Shown: one piece after another, positions 1-7,852 of the stretch
Layout: every line of letters starts with the position of its first letter
Numbering within the stretch: the first letter of the stretch is position 1
NCBI RefSeq assembly: GCF_002846335.1
Contig: NZ_PJMQ01000001.1
Location: 186,001 to 250,000 of the forward strand
Length of the DNA stretch: 64,000 nt
Reading direction: 5' to 3'
Origin: Janthinobacterium sp. 61
GTDB taxonomy: Bacteria > Pseudomonadota > Gammaproteobacteria > Burkholderiales > Burkholderiaceae_D
Notes under the pieces: generated by a model
What the model was told of the DNA's origin: nothing
The model's input: only the letters and a program-made list of their open reading frames with translations
Databases searched by the model: none
Made by a program: the position numbers and the translations under genes

Positions 1-1
1 G

Positions 2-439
2 GGCGACAGCCTGGAAGGCGAGGCGCGCGACGTGGGGAAAGTCATGGCTGGCATCGCGCTGCAAACGGCCTTGCGGGGCCAGCCGTTCCCCGCCCCGTGC
101 GTGCTGTTGTCGGGCGGCGAAACGACGGTCACCGTGCGCGGCAAAGGCCGCGGCGGGCGCAACGTGGAATTCCTGCTGGCGCTGGGTATCGCGCTGGAAG
201 GCCAGGAAGGCATCCACGCGCTGGCGGGCGACACGGATGGCGTCGACGGCCAGGAAGACATCGCTGGCGCGGTCCTGGCGCCCGACACCCTGCAGCGCGC
301 CTGGGCGCTGGGTATCAAGCCCCGCGACAGCCTGGACAACAACGATGGCCACGGCTTCTTCCAGGCGCTGGGAGATAGTGTGATCACGGGCCCGACGTTG
401 ACGAATGTCAACGATTTCCGGGCCATTTTGATTACCTGA
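2..439 (+). CDS. Glycerate 2-kinase / hydroxypyruvate reductase family (MOFRL), C-terminal part
   Basis: The frame is open from the first bases of the window, so only about 145 C-terminal residues are present. The readable start GDSLEGEARDVGKV, then LLSGGETTVTV, GKGRGGRNVEFLLALG, AGDTDGVDG and NNDGHGFF match the C-terminal MOFRL domain of glycerate 2-kinases (GckA/TtuD type). These phosphorylate glycerate from tartrate or glyoxylate catabolism in the cytoplasm. The stop abuts the stop of the convergent reductase gene with no gap, so the two transcripts must share or overlap termination. The first ATG in frame at 32 is internal to the conserved domain and is not the real start. Confidence 0.85.
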   Translation, partial: GDSLEGEARDVGKVMAGIALQTALRGQPFPAPCVLLSGGETTVTVRGKGRGGRNVEFLLALGIALEGQEGIHALAGDTDGVDGQEDIAGAVLAPDTLQRAWALGIKPRDSLDNNDGHGFFQALGDSVITGPTLTNVNDFRAILIT

Positions 440-1456
440 TTACTGGAAATTTTCCAGCACGATTTTTCCTTTTGCTGTGTTACTTTCCAGGAGGGCATGC
501 GCGCGCTTCAAATTTGCCGCGTTGATCGTGCCGAAGCGCTCGGCCAGGGTCGTCTTGATGATGCCGGCATCCACCAGCTGCGCCAGCTCATCCAGTAGTT
601 CATGCTGCCGTACCATGTCGGCCGTCTGGAACAGCGAACGGGTAAACATCAGTTCCCAGTGCAGCGACACGCTCTTGCCCTTGAACTTGCGCACGTCGAT
701 GTGCTCGGGGTCATCGATCAGGGCGAACTTGCCTTGCGGCGCGATCAATTCGACGATCTGGTCGAAATGCTTGTCGGTCTGGTTCAGGCTGATCACATAA
801 TCGACGGGTGGCAAGCCCAGGCGCGTGATTTCCCCCGCCAGCGGCAAGCTGTGGTCGATCACGTGGTGTGCACCCAGGTCCGTGACCCAGGCGGCCGTTT
901 CCTCGCGCGAGGCCGTGCCGATGATGGTGACACCCGTCAATTGCCGCGCCAGTTGCACCAGCACGGAGCCAACACCGCCGGCCGCGCCGATCACCAGCAG
1001 GGACTTGCCCGTCAGAATCTTGTCGCGGCTGATCTGCAGGCGGTCGAACAGCAATTCCCAGGCTGTAATGCTTGTGAGGGGCAGGGCAGCGGCCGCAGCG
1101 AAATCGAGGCTGGCCGGCATGTGGCCGACGATGCGCTCGTCGACCAGCTGGAATTCGCTGTTGCTGCCGGGGCGGTTGATGGCGCCCGCGTACCAGACCT
1201 TGTCGCCCACCTGGAACAGGGTCACGTCGGGGCCGACGGCGGTGACGACGCCGGCCGCATCCCAGCCCAGCACTTCCGGCTGGCCGTCCTTGGGCGCGCG
1301 GTTATTGCGCACCTTGGTATCGACGGGGTTGACGGAGATGGCCTGGACTGAGACGAGCAGGTCGCGCCCCGTGGCGACGGGCGTGGGCAGCTCGATGTCG
1401 AGCAGGGCGTCGTCATCCGTGATGGGCAGGCTGTGGTGGTAGGCGATGGCTTTCAT
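440..1456 (-). CDS. Zinc-type alcohol dehydrogenase-like / quinone oxidoreductase family protein
   Basis: A 338-residue member of the medium-chain dehydrogenase/reductase superfamily. The GroES-like N-terminal domain carries the family's SVNPVDTKVR stretch (about residues 41-50), and the Rossmann NADPH site VIGAAGGVGSVLVQLA lies at about 155-170. The structural-zinc cysteine cluster is absent, as in the ZADH/quinone-oxidoreductase (QOR) branch, so it is probably a zinc-free NADPH reductase of quinones or enones. It is transcribed away from the LysR gene across a 105-bp gap, a classic regulator-target arrangement; control by that LysR is inferred. The physiological substrate is unknown. Confidence 0.85.
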   Translation of the reverse strand: MKAIAYHHSLPITDDDALLDIELPTPVATGRDLLVSVQAISVNPVDTKVRNNRAPKDGQPEVLGWDAAGVVTAVGPDVTLFQVGDKVWYAGAINRPGSNSEFQLVDERIVGHMPASLDFAAAAALPLTSITAWELLFDRLQISRDKILTGKSLLVIGAAGGVGSVLVQLARQLTGVTIIGTASREETAAWVTDLGAHHVIDHSLPLAGEITRLGLPPVDYVISLNQTDKHFDQIVELIAPQGKFALIDDPEHIDVRKFKGKSVSLHWELMFTRSLFQTADMVRQHELLDELAQLVDAGIIKTTLAERFGTINAANLKRAHALLESNTAKGKIVLENFQ

Positions 1457-1561
1457 GCTAATCCTTGGTCAAGAGTGGGGAGGCGATGACGTATGATGGT
1501 TGCTTTCGCGCTCAGGAAAAAGAGGGCGCGTACCGAAACACTTTCAAGGGAATGCTGAAAA

Positions 1562-2467
1562 TTGCTGCGACTCGATGACTTGCAGGTGTTTGTGCGCACG
1601 GCCGACCGGGGCAGCCTGTCGGCGGCCGCGCGCGAGATCGGCATTTCGCCTGCGCTGGCGAGCGCCGCCGTCAAGCGCCTGGAAGGGGAGCTGGGCTTGC
1701 GCCTGCTGACCCGCACGACCCGGTCGCTGAGCCTGACGCCGGAAGGCACGCAATACCTCGAGCACGCGCGCGAAGCGCTGCGCCTGCTGCGCGCGGGCCA
1801 CGATGCGCTGCTGGCCGGCAAGGACAGTTTCGGCGGAACCTTGAAAATTGCCATGCCTTCGGACCTGGGGCGCAACCTGATGCTGGGCTGGCTGGACGAA
1901 TTCCAGTCGCGCCACCCGAAGCTGCACTACCAGCTCAGCGTCAGCGACCGGGTGGCCGACATGGTGCGCCAGCAAGTCGATATTGCCCTGCGATACGGGC
2001 AGCAGGACGATTCAAGCATGATCGCCCTGCCCATCGCGCCCGCCAACGACAGAGTGCTGGTGGCCTCTCCCGCTTACCTGCGCGAGTATGGCCCCCTGCT
2101 GGCGTTGGAAGACTTGTCGCAGCGCAATTGTTTGCGCTTCGCGCTGGAAGACGGCATGCACGACCGCTGGACCTTTTACCGCCTGCCCCAGCGCGAGCAA
2201 GTTACCGTCCAAGTGAGCGGCAACCGCAGCGCGGACGATGCTGAGCTGGTGCGGCGCTGGGCCGTAGCGGGCCTGGGCATCGCCTACAAATCACGGCTCG
2301 ACGTTGCTGGGGATGTGGCGGCGGGCCGCCTGCACGTGCTGCTGCCCGAGGTGGCGGGCGAGGCCACGCCCTTGCAGCTGCTGTGCATGCACCGGGCCCA
2401 GGTGACGCCGCTGGTGCTGCAGCTGCGCGATTTCCTGCGCGACAAGTGTGAAGAATTATTAAAATAA
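1562..2467 (+). CDS. LysR-family transcriptional regulator
   Basis: A 301-residue LysR-type regulator. The winged HTH is at residues 1-60 (LDDLQVFVRTADRGSLSAAA, then the recognition helix SPALASAAVKRLE and the RTTRSLSLTPEG wing). The substrate-binding domain begins near residue 90 (GTLKIAMPSDLG). The start is TTG at 1562, with AAGGGA about ten bases upstream; the nearby ATG at 1552 is out of frame. Divergent orientation to the oxidoreductase gene suggests it senses an electrophile or quinone and controls that gene. This is inference from layout. Confidence 0.85.
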   Translation: MLRLDDLQVFVRTADRGSLSAAAREIGISPALASAAVKRLEGELGLRLLTRTTRSLSLTPEGTQYLEHAREALRLLRAGHDALLAGKDSFGGTLKIAMPSDLGRNLMLGWLDEFQSRHPKLHYQLSVSDRVADMVRQQVDIALRYGQQDDSSMIALPIAPANDRVLVASPAYLREYGPLLALEDLSQRNCLRFALEDGMHDRWTFYRLPQREQVTVQVSGNRSADDAELVRRWAVAGLGIAYKSRLDVAGDVAAGRLHVLLPEVAGEATPLQLLCMHRAQVTPLVLQLRDFLRDKCEELLK

Positions 2468-2563
2468 CATCTTTGATTACAACTCGTTGCAAATGGCAAT
2501 CATGTGCGGGTCAACCTGGGCGTACCCTCAAGCATTCTGCATGAAACCGCTTGAAGGACCGCC

Positions 2564-4108
2564 ATGACCCCGCACCGATTATTGCCGACCACCTTGATTT
2601 CCCTGCTCTTGCTGGCCGGCTGCGCCGCAACCGGACCTGCCGTCCAGTCCGATCCTCGTGCGCAGACCAGTTCCACGCAGGACATTGCCATGCTGGAGCG
2701 GGTCAGCTGGGGCGTGAATGGGGGCAGCGTGCGCCAGGTACAGGCGCAAGGCTGGAACGCCTACCTGCAGGCGCAGTTGCATCCACGAAAAGCGGCCTTG
2801 CCGCCGGCTATCGCCGCGCAAATCGACGCCATGACCATCAGCCAGGTACCGCTGGATCAATTGGTGCTTTCCATGGAGCAAAAGCGCAAGGAGTCGGCCG
2901 GCGTGATGGACGACATGGCGAAGCAGCAGGCGCAAAAGGAGTACCAGCAGGAACTCAACCGCCTGGCGCGCGAGGCGGCCACGCGCTCCCTGCTGCTCGA
3001 CGTGTATTCGACCAACCAGTTGCAACAGCAGCTGAGCTGGTTTTGGCTCAACCATTTCAGCGTGCACCAGGGCAAGCACAACTTGCGCGCCATGGTGGGC
3101 GATTATGAGGCGAACGCCATCGCGCCACATGCCCTGGGGAAATTTCGCGACTTGCTGGGCGCAACCGTCCACCATCCGGCCATGCTGCGCTACCTGGACA
3201 ATGAAGCCAATGCTGTCAAGCGCATCAATGAAAACTATGCGCGCGAGCTGATGGAACTGCACACGCTGGGTGTCAACGGCGGCTACAGCCAGGCTGACGT
3301 GCAAGAGCTGGCGCGCATCCTGACGGGGGTGGGCGTCAACCTGGGAGCGGATACGCCGAAAGTCAAGCCGGCGCTGCAGTCGCAATATGTGCGCCGGGGC
3401 TTGTTCGAGTTCAATCCGAACCGCCACGATTACGGCGATAAACAATTTCTCGGGCAAACGGTGAAGGGCAGGGGACTGGCCGAGCTCGATGAAGCGCTGG
3501 ACCGCCTCAGCCGTAGTCCCGCCACCGCGCACTTTATCAGCGGCAAGCTGGCGCAGTATTTCGTCGGCGACAATCCGCCCGAGCCGCTGGTGGCGCGCAT
3601 GGCGGCTACCTTCCAGAAAAGCGATGGCATGATCGCCGACGTGCTGCAGACCATGTTCAGCAGCCCGGAGTTCACGCAATCGCTGGGCAAGAAATTCAAG
3701 GACCCCATGCATTATGTGGTGTCGGCCGTGCGCCTCAGCTATGACGACAAGCCCATCCTGAACGCGGGTCCCATGCTGAACTGGCTCTCGCGCATGGGCC
3801 AGCCCCTGTACGGGCGCCAGACGCCGGACGGCTACCCCTTGACGGATGCATCCTGGGCCAGCCCCGGGCAGATGACGACGCGCTTCGATATCGCCCGCAC
3901 CATCGGCTCGGGCAGCGCCGGCCTGTTCAAGACGGAGGGCCCGCAGCAGCAGGAAAAGGTGGCGTTTCCCCAACTGGCCAGCGCCCTGTATTACCAGTCG
4001 CTGCAGCCGGCTTTGAGTTCCGCCACGCGGCAGGCTCTGGAGCAGGCCGCCTCGCCGCAGGAGTGGAACACTTTTTTGCTCTCTTCGCCAGAAATGATGC
4101 ATCGTTGA
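2564..4108 (+). CDS. DUF1800 family lipoprotein
   Basis: A 514-residue protein with an N-terminal lipoprotein signal (SLLLLAGCAATG, lipobox Cys at about 20). The DUF1800 hallmarks follow: WFWLNHFSVHQGK, NENYARELMELHTLGVNGG, QELARILTG and NRHDYGDKQFLG. DUF1800 proteins are secreted, and their function is not established. GAAGGACC before the ATG serves as ribosome binding site. The DUF1501 gene starts 10 bp downstream, and the two families are very often encoded as a pair, so they probably work together in the envelope. Confidence 0.85.
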   Translation: MTPHRLLPTTLISLLLLAGCAATGPAVQSDPRAQTSSTQDIAMLERVSWGVNGGSVRQVQAQGWNAYLQAQLHPRKAALPPAIAAQIDAMTISQVPLDQLVLSMEQKRKESAGVMDDMAKQQAQKEYQQELNRLAREAATRSLLLDVYSTNQLQQQLSWFWLNHFSVHQGKHNLRAMVGDYEANAIAPHALGKFRDLLGATVHHPAMLRYLDNEANAVKRINENYARELMELHTLGVNGGYSQADVQELARILTGVGVNLGADTPKVKPALQSQYVRRGLFEFNPNRHDYGDKQFLGQTVKGRGLAELDEALDRLSRSPATAHFISGKLAQYFVGDNPPEPLVARMAATFQKSDGMIADVLQTMFSSPEFTQSLGKKFKDPMHYVVSAVRLSYDDKPILNAGPMLNWLSRMGQPLYGRQTPDGYPLTDASWASPGQMTTRFDIARTIGSGSAGLFKTEGPQQQEKVAFPQLASALYYQSLQPALSSATRQALEQAASPQEWNTFLLSSPEMMHR

Positions 4109-4118
4109 AAGGATTGCC

Positions 4119-5309
4119 ATGAACCGCCGTGACCTGTTGAAAGCCCTGGCTGCCGCTCCCTTGTTGTCTCACGCGGGTAGCTTGCTGGCCGCGCCCGCCA
4201 CGAATGCCAGACTGCTGTTCGTCTTCTTGCGCGGCGGCTATGACGCCAACAATCTGCTGGTACCGGTCGGCAGCGATTTTTACTATGCATCGCGGCCGAA
4301 TATCGCCATTGCGAAACCGGGTGCGGACAACGGCGCGCTGGCCCTCAATAGCGACTGGGCCTTGCATCCGGCCTTGCGCGAGACCGTTTACCCCATGTTC
4401 AACGGCGGCGAGGCGGCCTTCATCCCGTTTGCGGGCACGACGGATTTGACGCGCAGCCATTTCGAGACGCAGGACAGCATCGAACTGGGACAGGAGATCG
4501 GCGGACGCCGCGATTTCCGCTCGGGCTTTTTGAACCGGCTGGCGCAAAGCCTCAATAGCAACCAGGGCAACCACGCCATTTCCTTTACGGACCAGCTGCC
4601 CTTGATCTTCCAGGGCGGTGTGCAGGTACCGAACATGGGGCTGCGCTCCGTGGGCAAGTCCGGTATTGATGCGCGTCAAAGCCAGGTCATCGCCGCCATG
4701 TACAAGGGCACACCCTTGCAGCAACCCGTCAGCGCGGGCTTTGCCGTGCGCGACGATGTGACGAAGGAATTGACGGGAGAGATGCAGGCGGCCAACCGCA
4801 ACGCCATCAGTACCAAGGGCTTTGAACTGGAAGCGCAACGCATCGCCCGCTTGATGAAGGATAAATACAACGTCGGCTTCGTCGACGTGGGCGGCTGGGA
4901 TACGCATGTGGGGCAGGGCGGTGCCACCGGCTACCTGGCGGGGCGCTTCGATGAGCTGGGGCGTGGCCTGGCCGCGTTTTCTCAGGAAATGGGCAGCGAG
5001 TGGCGCAATACCGTCGTCGTCGTGGTCAGCGAATTTGGCCGCACCTTCCGCGAAAACGGCAACCGCGGCACGGATCACGGCCACGGCAGCGTGTTCTGGG
5101 TGCTGGGTGGCGGAATCAAGGGCAAGCAGGTGGCAGGCGAACAGCTGGCGATTTCGCAGGCGAACTTGTTCCAGAACCGCGACATGCCCGTGCTCAATGA
5201 ATACCGCGCCGTGCTGGGCGGCTTGCTGCGCCGCACGTTCGGTTTGACGCCGGCGCAACTCGATCATGTGTTTGCCGGCGTCAAACCGGTGGAGCTGGGC
5301 CTCGTATAA
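4119..5309 (+). CDS. DUF1501 family protein, probable Tat substrate
   Basis: A 396-residue protein starting MNRRDLLKALAAAPLL, a twin-arginine signal followed by AGSLLAAPA. The body has the DUF1501 fold, related to the alkaline phosphatase/sulfatase superfamily: FVFLRGGYDANNLLVP near the N terminus, DVGGWDTHVGQGG in the middle and VVVSEFGRTFRENGNRGTDH towards the end. Asp and His residues in the last two motifs could bind metal. Tat export suggests folding or cofactor loading in the cytoplasm. AAAGGA precedes the ATG. It forms a two-gene operon with DUF1800; substrate unknown. Confidence 0.85.
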   Translation: MNRRDLLKALAAAPLLSHAGSLLAAPATNARLLFVFLRGGYDANNLLVPVGSDFYYASRPNIAIAKPGADNGALALNSDWALHPALRETVYPMFNGGEAAFIPFAGTTDLTRSHFETQDSIELGQEIGGRRDFRSGFLNRLAQSLNSNQGNHAISFTDQLPLIFQGGVQVPNMGLRSVGKSGIDARQSQVIAAMYKGTPLQQPVSAGFAVRDDVTKELTGEMQAANRNAISTKGFELEAQRIARLMKDKYNVGFVDVGGWDTHVGQGGATGYLAGRFDELGRGLAAFSQEMGSEWRNTVVVVVSEFGRTFRENGNRGTDHGHGSVFWVLGGGIKGKQVAGEQLAISQANLFQNRDMPVLNEYRAVLGGLLRRTFGLTPAQLDHVFAGVKPVELGLV

Positions 5310-5401
5310 ATTGCCATGCCGCCGTGTTACGCTACGCCTGCGCAACTGGCGCGTAAGCAAGCCCCATCCCTATCCCCGGTGCGGGGCGCGAATGGAGTGG
5401 T

Positions 5402-6502
5402 ATGAGCGATACCCAACGCGACATCGTCAGCGCAGGCTTTTCCCTGGCCCTGATCGCCGTGACGGCCTTCGTCATGCAGCGTTTCTTTTTGCCGCTCGTG
5501 TGGGCCGGCATCCTGTGCGTGGCCACCTGGCCCCTGTACCTGCGCGTGCGCGCGGCTCTGGGCCAGCGCACCATCATCGCGGCGGCCGTGCTGACTCTGG
5601 CGTTCGCCTGCATCTTCATCATTCCCGTGCTGTTCGGTGTGGCGCAGGCGGCGCGAGAAGTGCCTGTGCTGGCCAATTTCGTCGTCAACGCGAATACCAA
5701 CGGCTTGCCCGTGCCGGATTGGGTGGCGCACATTCCGCTGGCGGGCAGCGCCATCGGTGACTGGTGGCTAGCCACCCTGAGCCAGCCCCATGGTCTGGGC
5801 CACTTTTTTGCGGGCAGCGCCGTGGGCGGCTTTCATTCGGCGCGCGACATACTGAAAATCCTTGGCGCGGACGTGTTCCACCGCCTGGTCGACTTCGGCC
5901 TGGCCTTTTTGTGCCTGTTTTTCTTTTACAAGGATGGTGAGGCGCTGACGCGTCAGATCACGGCCGTCGGCAGCCATTTCTTGCGTCCCGAACGCTGGGG
6001 CCGCTATGCGCAAAAGATTCCCACTGCCATACGCGCGACAGTTAACGGCCTGGTGCTGGTGGGCCTGGCCGAAGGGGTGCTGATCGGTATCGCCTACGCC
6101 ATCGCCGGATTGCCGTCGCCGGCCCTGTGGGCGTTTGCCACGGGCATCCTGGCCATTATCCCGTTTGGCGCGCCGCTCGCTTATCTGTGCGCCGCAGCCT
6201 TGCTGGTCTTCCAGGGCAATGTGGGCGCCGCCATCGGCGTGGCCGCGTGGGGCACCATGGTGCTGTTCGTGGCTGATCACTTCGTGCGTCCCGGCATGAT
6301 CGGCAACGCCACCCGCTTGCCCTTCCTGGCCGTGCTGTTCGGTATTCTGGGCGGCGTGGAAACCCTGGGCCTTGTGGGCCTGTTCATCGGCCCCGTCGTG
6401 ATGGTGCTGTTCGTGACCTTGTGGTATGAAGCGAATGTGTTTGACAAGGTGTTTCCAGTGAAAACACCTGCCAGTCCGGCCGCACCGGAACGCACACAGT
6501 AA
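5402..6502 (+). CDS. AI-2E family transporter (YdiK-like)
   Basis: A 366-residue polytopic membrane protein with paired hydrophobic segments at the N terminus, a central soluble stretch, and the family's C-terminal block (GATRLPFLAVLFGILGG-type region, GLFIGPVVM). AI-2E family members include autoinducer-2 exporters and Na+/H+ antiporters, so substrate cannot be read from sequence. A good GGAG-type site precedes the ATG. The gene stands alone, 92 bp after the DUF1501 gene; a second family member lies at 33.3 kb. Confidence 0.85.
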   Translation: MSDTQRDIVSAGFSLALIAVTAFVMQRFFLPLVWAGILCVATWPLYLRVRAALGQRTIIAAAVLTLAFACIFIIPVLFGVAQAAREVPVLANFVVNANTNGLPVPDWVAHIPLAGSAIGDWWLATLSQPHGLGHFFAGSAVGGFHSARDILKILGADVFHRLVDFGLAFLCLFFFYKDGEALTRQITAVGSHFLRPERWGRYAQKIPTAIRATVNGLVLVGLAEGVLIGIAYAIAGLPSPALWAFATGILAIIPFGAPLAYLCAAALLVFQGNVGAAIGVAAWGTMVLFVADHFVRPGMIGNATRLPFLAVLFGILGGVETLGLVGLFIGPVVMVLFVTLWYEANVFDKVFPVKTPASPAAPERTQ

Positions 6503-6593
6503 TGAGGGGTCGGCCAGCGTTGCCGCTGGCCGGTACTGGTGCGCTCCCGGCGTGGCCGGACGAGGCTTTCAAGCAAGGTGTCGAAAGCCCCGG

Positions 6594-6716
6594 AATACGC
6601 CGAGAAAAATCGTAGCGAGCGGCAACGAGTTGTGACTAAGAAGCGCAGCTGTACTTTAGTACAGCGAGCATCGCAGGCCGCAAATCGCGCCGCGCAGTAG
6701 ATTTTTACGGCGTATT
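6594..6716 (+). repeat. Structured intergenic repeat, copy A
   Basis: One of three copies of a repeat of about 120 bp (others at 30851-30970 on the minus strand and 51999-52116). The core reads CGTAGCGAGCGG, GAAGCG, a hairpin, then GAGCATCGCAGGCCGC and CGCGCAGTAG. The hairpin here is GCTGTAC-TTTA-GTACAGC (6648-6665). The ends form a closing stem: AATACGCCG plus AAAAATC pairs with GATTTTT plus GGCGTATT. It lies between two convergent genes and touches the stop codon of the small gene at 6716. Confidence 0.75.
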
Positions 6717-6940
6717 TAATGCGCCTTGGATAAGATAAGCAACCAACGGCGCATCAGCAGCACTTCAACATAGCCCGGCTCGATGCCCGTACCGCACTCG
6801 ATCAAGGGATTGACGGTGTAGTAGCGCTTGCGGAAGTCGCGGCAAACGAGGATTTCGCGCTTGCCCATGCGGACGAGGAAAGAGCTTGGGACGTATTCCA
6901 GGCCGAACCGTGAGCCAAAACCGCTATTCAATGTTGCCAT
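6716..6940 (-). CDS. Small protein of unknown function, probably SOS-controlled
   Basis: A 74-residue protein, MATLNSGFGSRFGLEYVPSS to the C-terminal MRRWLLILSKAH. It has no signal peptide; basic residues and aromatics dominate, with two Cys (in LVCRDFRKRYY and LIECGTGIEPG). I recognise no family. AAAGGA six bases before the ATG is a sound ribosome binding site. Two CTGT-N8-ACAG boxes lie 54 and 73 bp upstream, placing it likely under LexA. Its stop is formed at the edge of repeat copy A. The gene is short but its own binding site and regulatory region support it. Confidence 0.6.
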   Translation of the reverse strand: MATLNSGFGSRFGLEYVPSSFLVRMGKREILVCRDFRKRYYTVNPLIECGTGIEPGYVEVLLMRRWLLILSKAH

Positions 6941-6993
6941 GACAATTCCTTTGAGGGAGATGTGTTGAACGAGTCATCAGAATAGCATAACTA

Positions 6994-7009
6994 CTGTATG
7001 AAAACACAG
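6994..7009. promoter_or_regulatory. LexA box 1 (CTGT-N8-ACAG)
   Basis: CTGTATGAAAACACAG fits the SOS box consensus CTGT-N8-ACAG used by E. coli and betaproteobacterial LexA. It lies 54 bp upstream of the ATG of the 74-residue gene (minus strand), where a promoter would be expected, and about 96 bp upstream of the PAP2 gene. Confidence 0.65.
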
Positions 7010-7012
7010 CTA

Positions 7013-7028
7013 CTGTATGAATAAACAG
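7013..7028. promoter_or_regulatory. LexA box 2 (CTGT-N8-ACAG)
   Basis: CTGTATGAATAAACAG is a second full SOS box, 19 bp from the first (start to start), so the two sit almost two helical turns apart. Paired boxes suggest cooperative and tight LexA repression. The pair is in the gap between the 74-residue gene and the PAP2 gene. Confidence 0.65.
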
Positions 7029-7105
7029 TATTTTTTTACTGGTGTGGTTTTTTTGATCATCACCGCGAACGGGAAAGTGAGAGCAGTTTGCAAGAGAAGA
7101 ATGAC

Positions 7106-7840
7106 ATGGGCATGACCGCGGGCTGGACCACGAAACTGCGCCGCTTCGTCGAGGCGCGTTTGTCGCCCGAGGGCGAACTGGGCCTGCATATGACGGTCGG
7201 CGTGGCCCTGATGCTGGTGGCCATCGTGGTATTCCACGAGATCGCCGAAGCGGTGATGGGCATGCAGCAAATTACGGTGATCGACATGCAGGTGGCGCAG
7301 TGGTTTAACCAGCATGCCGTGCCGTGGATCACCAGTTGCCTGCTGGTCATCACGCACCTGCATGGCGTGATCGGCGCCATTACCCTGGCCGCCTTGCTGG
7401 GCTGGTATCTGCACCGCAAGGGCGCCACCTACTGGCTGTTTACCCTGCTCATCACCATGCCGGGCGTCATGTTTTTGAACTTGCTGCTAAAGTTCATTTT
7501 TGTCCGCGCGCGGCCCAGTTTTGACGAGCCCATCTTGCCGACGGCCCTGAGCACCTACAGCTTTCCCAGTGGCCATACGGCCACCTCGACGGCCCTGTAC
7601 GGCTTGCTGGCCGCCTACCTGATATGCCAGACGGCGCCGGGCGCCTGGGGCAAGCGCATCGCCATCGCGCTGGGCGCCTTCCTGATGGCGGCGCTCGTGG
7701 GTTTCAGCCGCATTTACCTGGGCGCGCATTACCTGAGCGATGTGCTGGCGGCCATGGCGGAAAGCTATGGCTGGCTGGCCATCTGCATCGCCGGCGTGTC
7801 GACCCTGCGCCGCCGCCGGCATATCCGGCAAACCAAATAA
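7106..7840 (+). CDS. PAP2 family phosphatase
   Basis: A 244-residue inner-membrane phosphatase with about six membrane segments. All three PAP2 signature blocks are present: KFIFVRARP (about 129-137), PSGH (154-157) and SRIYLGAHYLSD (201-213). These build the His-based site that dephosphorylates lipid phosphates such as phosphatidate or undecaprenyl pyrophosphate. I chose the ATG at 7106, preceded by AAGAGAAGA; an in-frame TTG at 7088 would add six residues. It is followed at 12 bp by a diacylglycerol-kinase-like gene and then a metallophosphoesterase gene, so the three are probably one operon. Confidence 0.85.
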   Translation: MGMTAGWTTKLRRFVEARLSPEGELGLHMTVGVALMLVAIVVFHEIAEAVMGMQQITVIDMQVAQWFNQHAVPWITSCLLVITHLHGVIGAITLAALLGWYLHRKGATYWLFTLLITMPGVMFLNLLLKFIFVRARPSFDEPILPTALSTYSFPSGHTATSTALYGLLAAYLICQTAPGAWGKRIAIALGAFLMAALVGFSRIYLGAHYLSDVLAAMAESYGWLAICIAGVSTLRRRRHIRQTK

Positions 7841-7852
7841 GGGGAAACGATC

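Noticed and set aside
6991..7028. Tandem direct repeat CTACTGTATGAA as a simple sequence repeat
   Set aside because: Each unit is completed by ACAG at the right distance, so the repeat is better explained as two LexA boxes.
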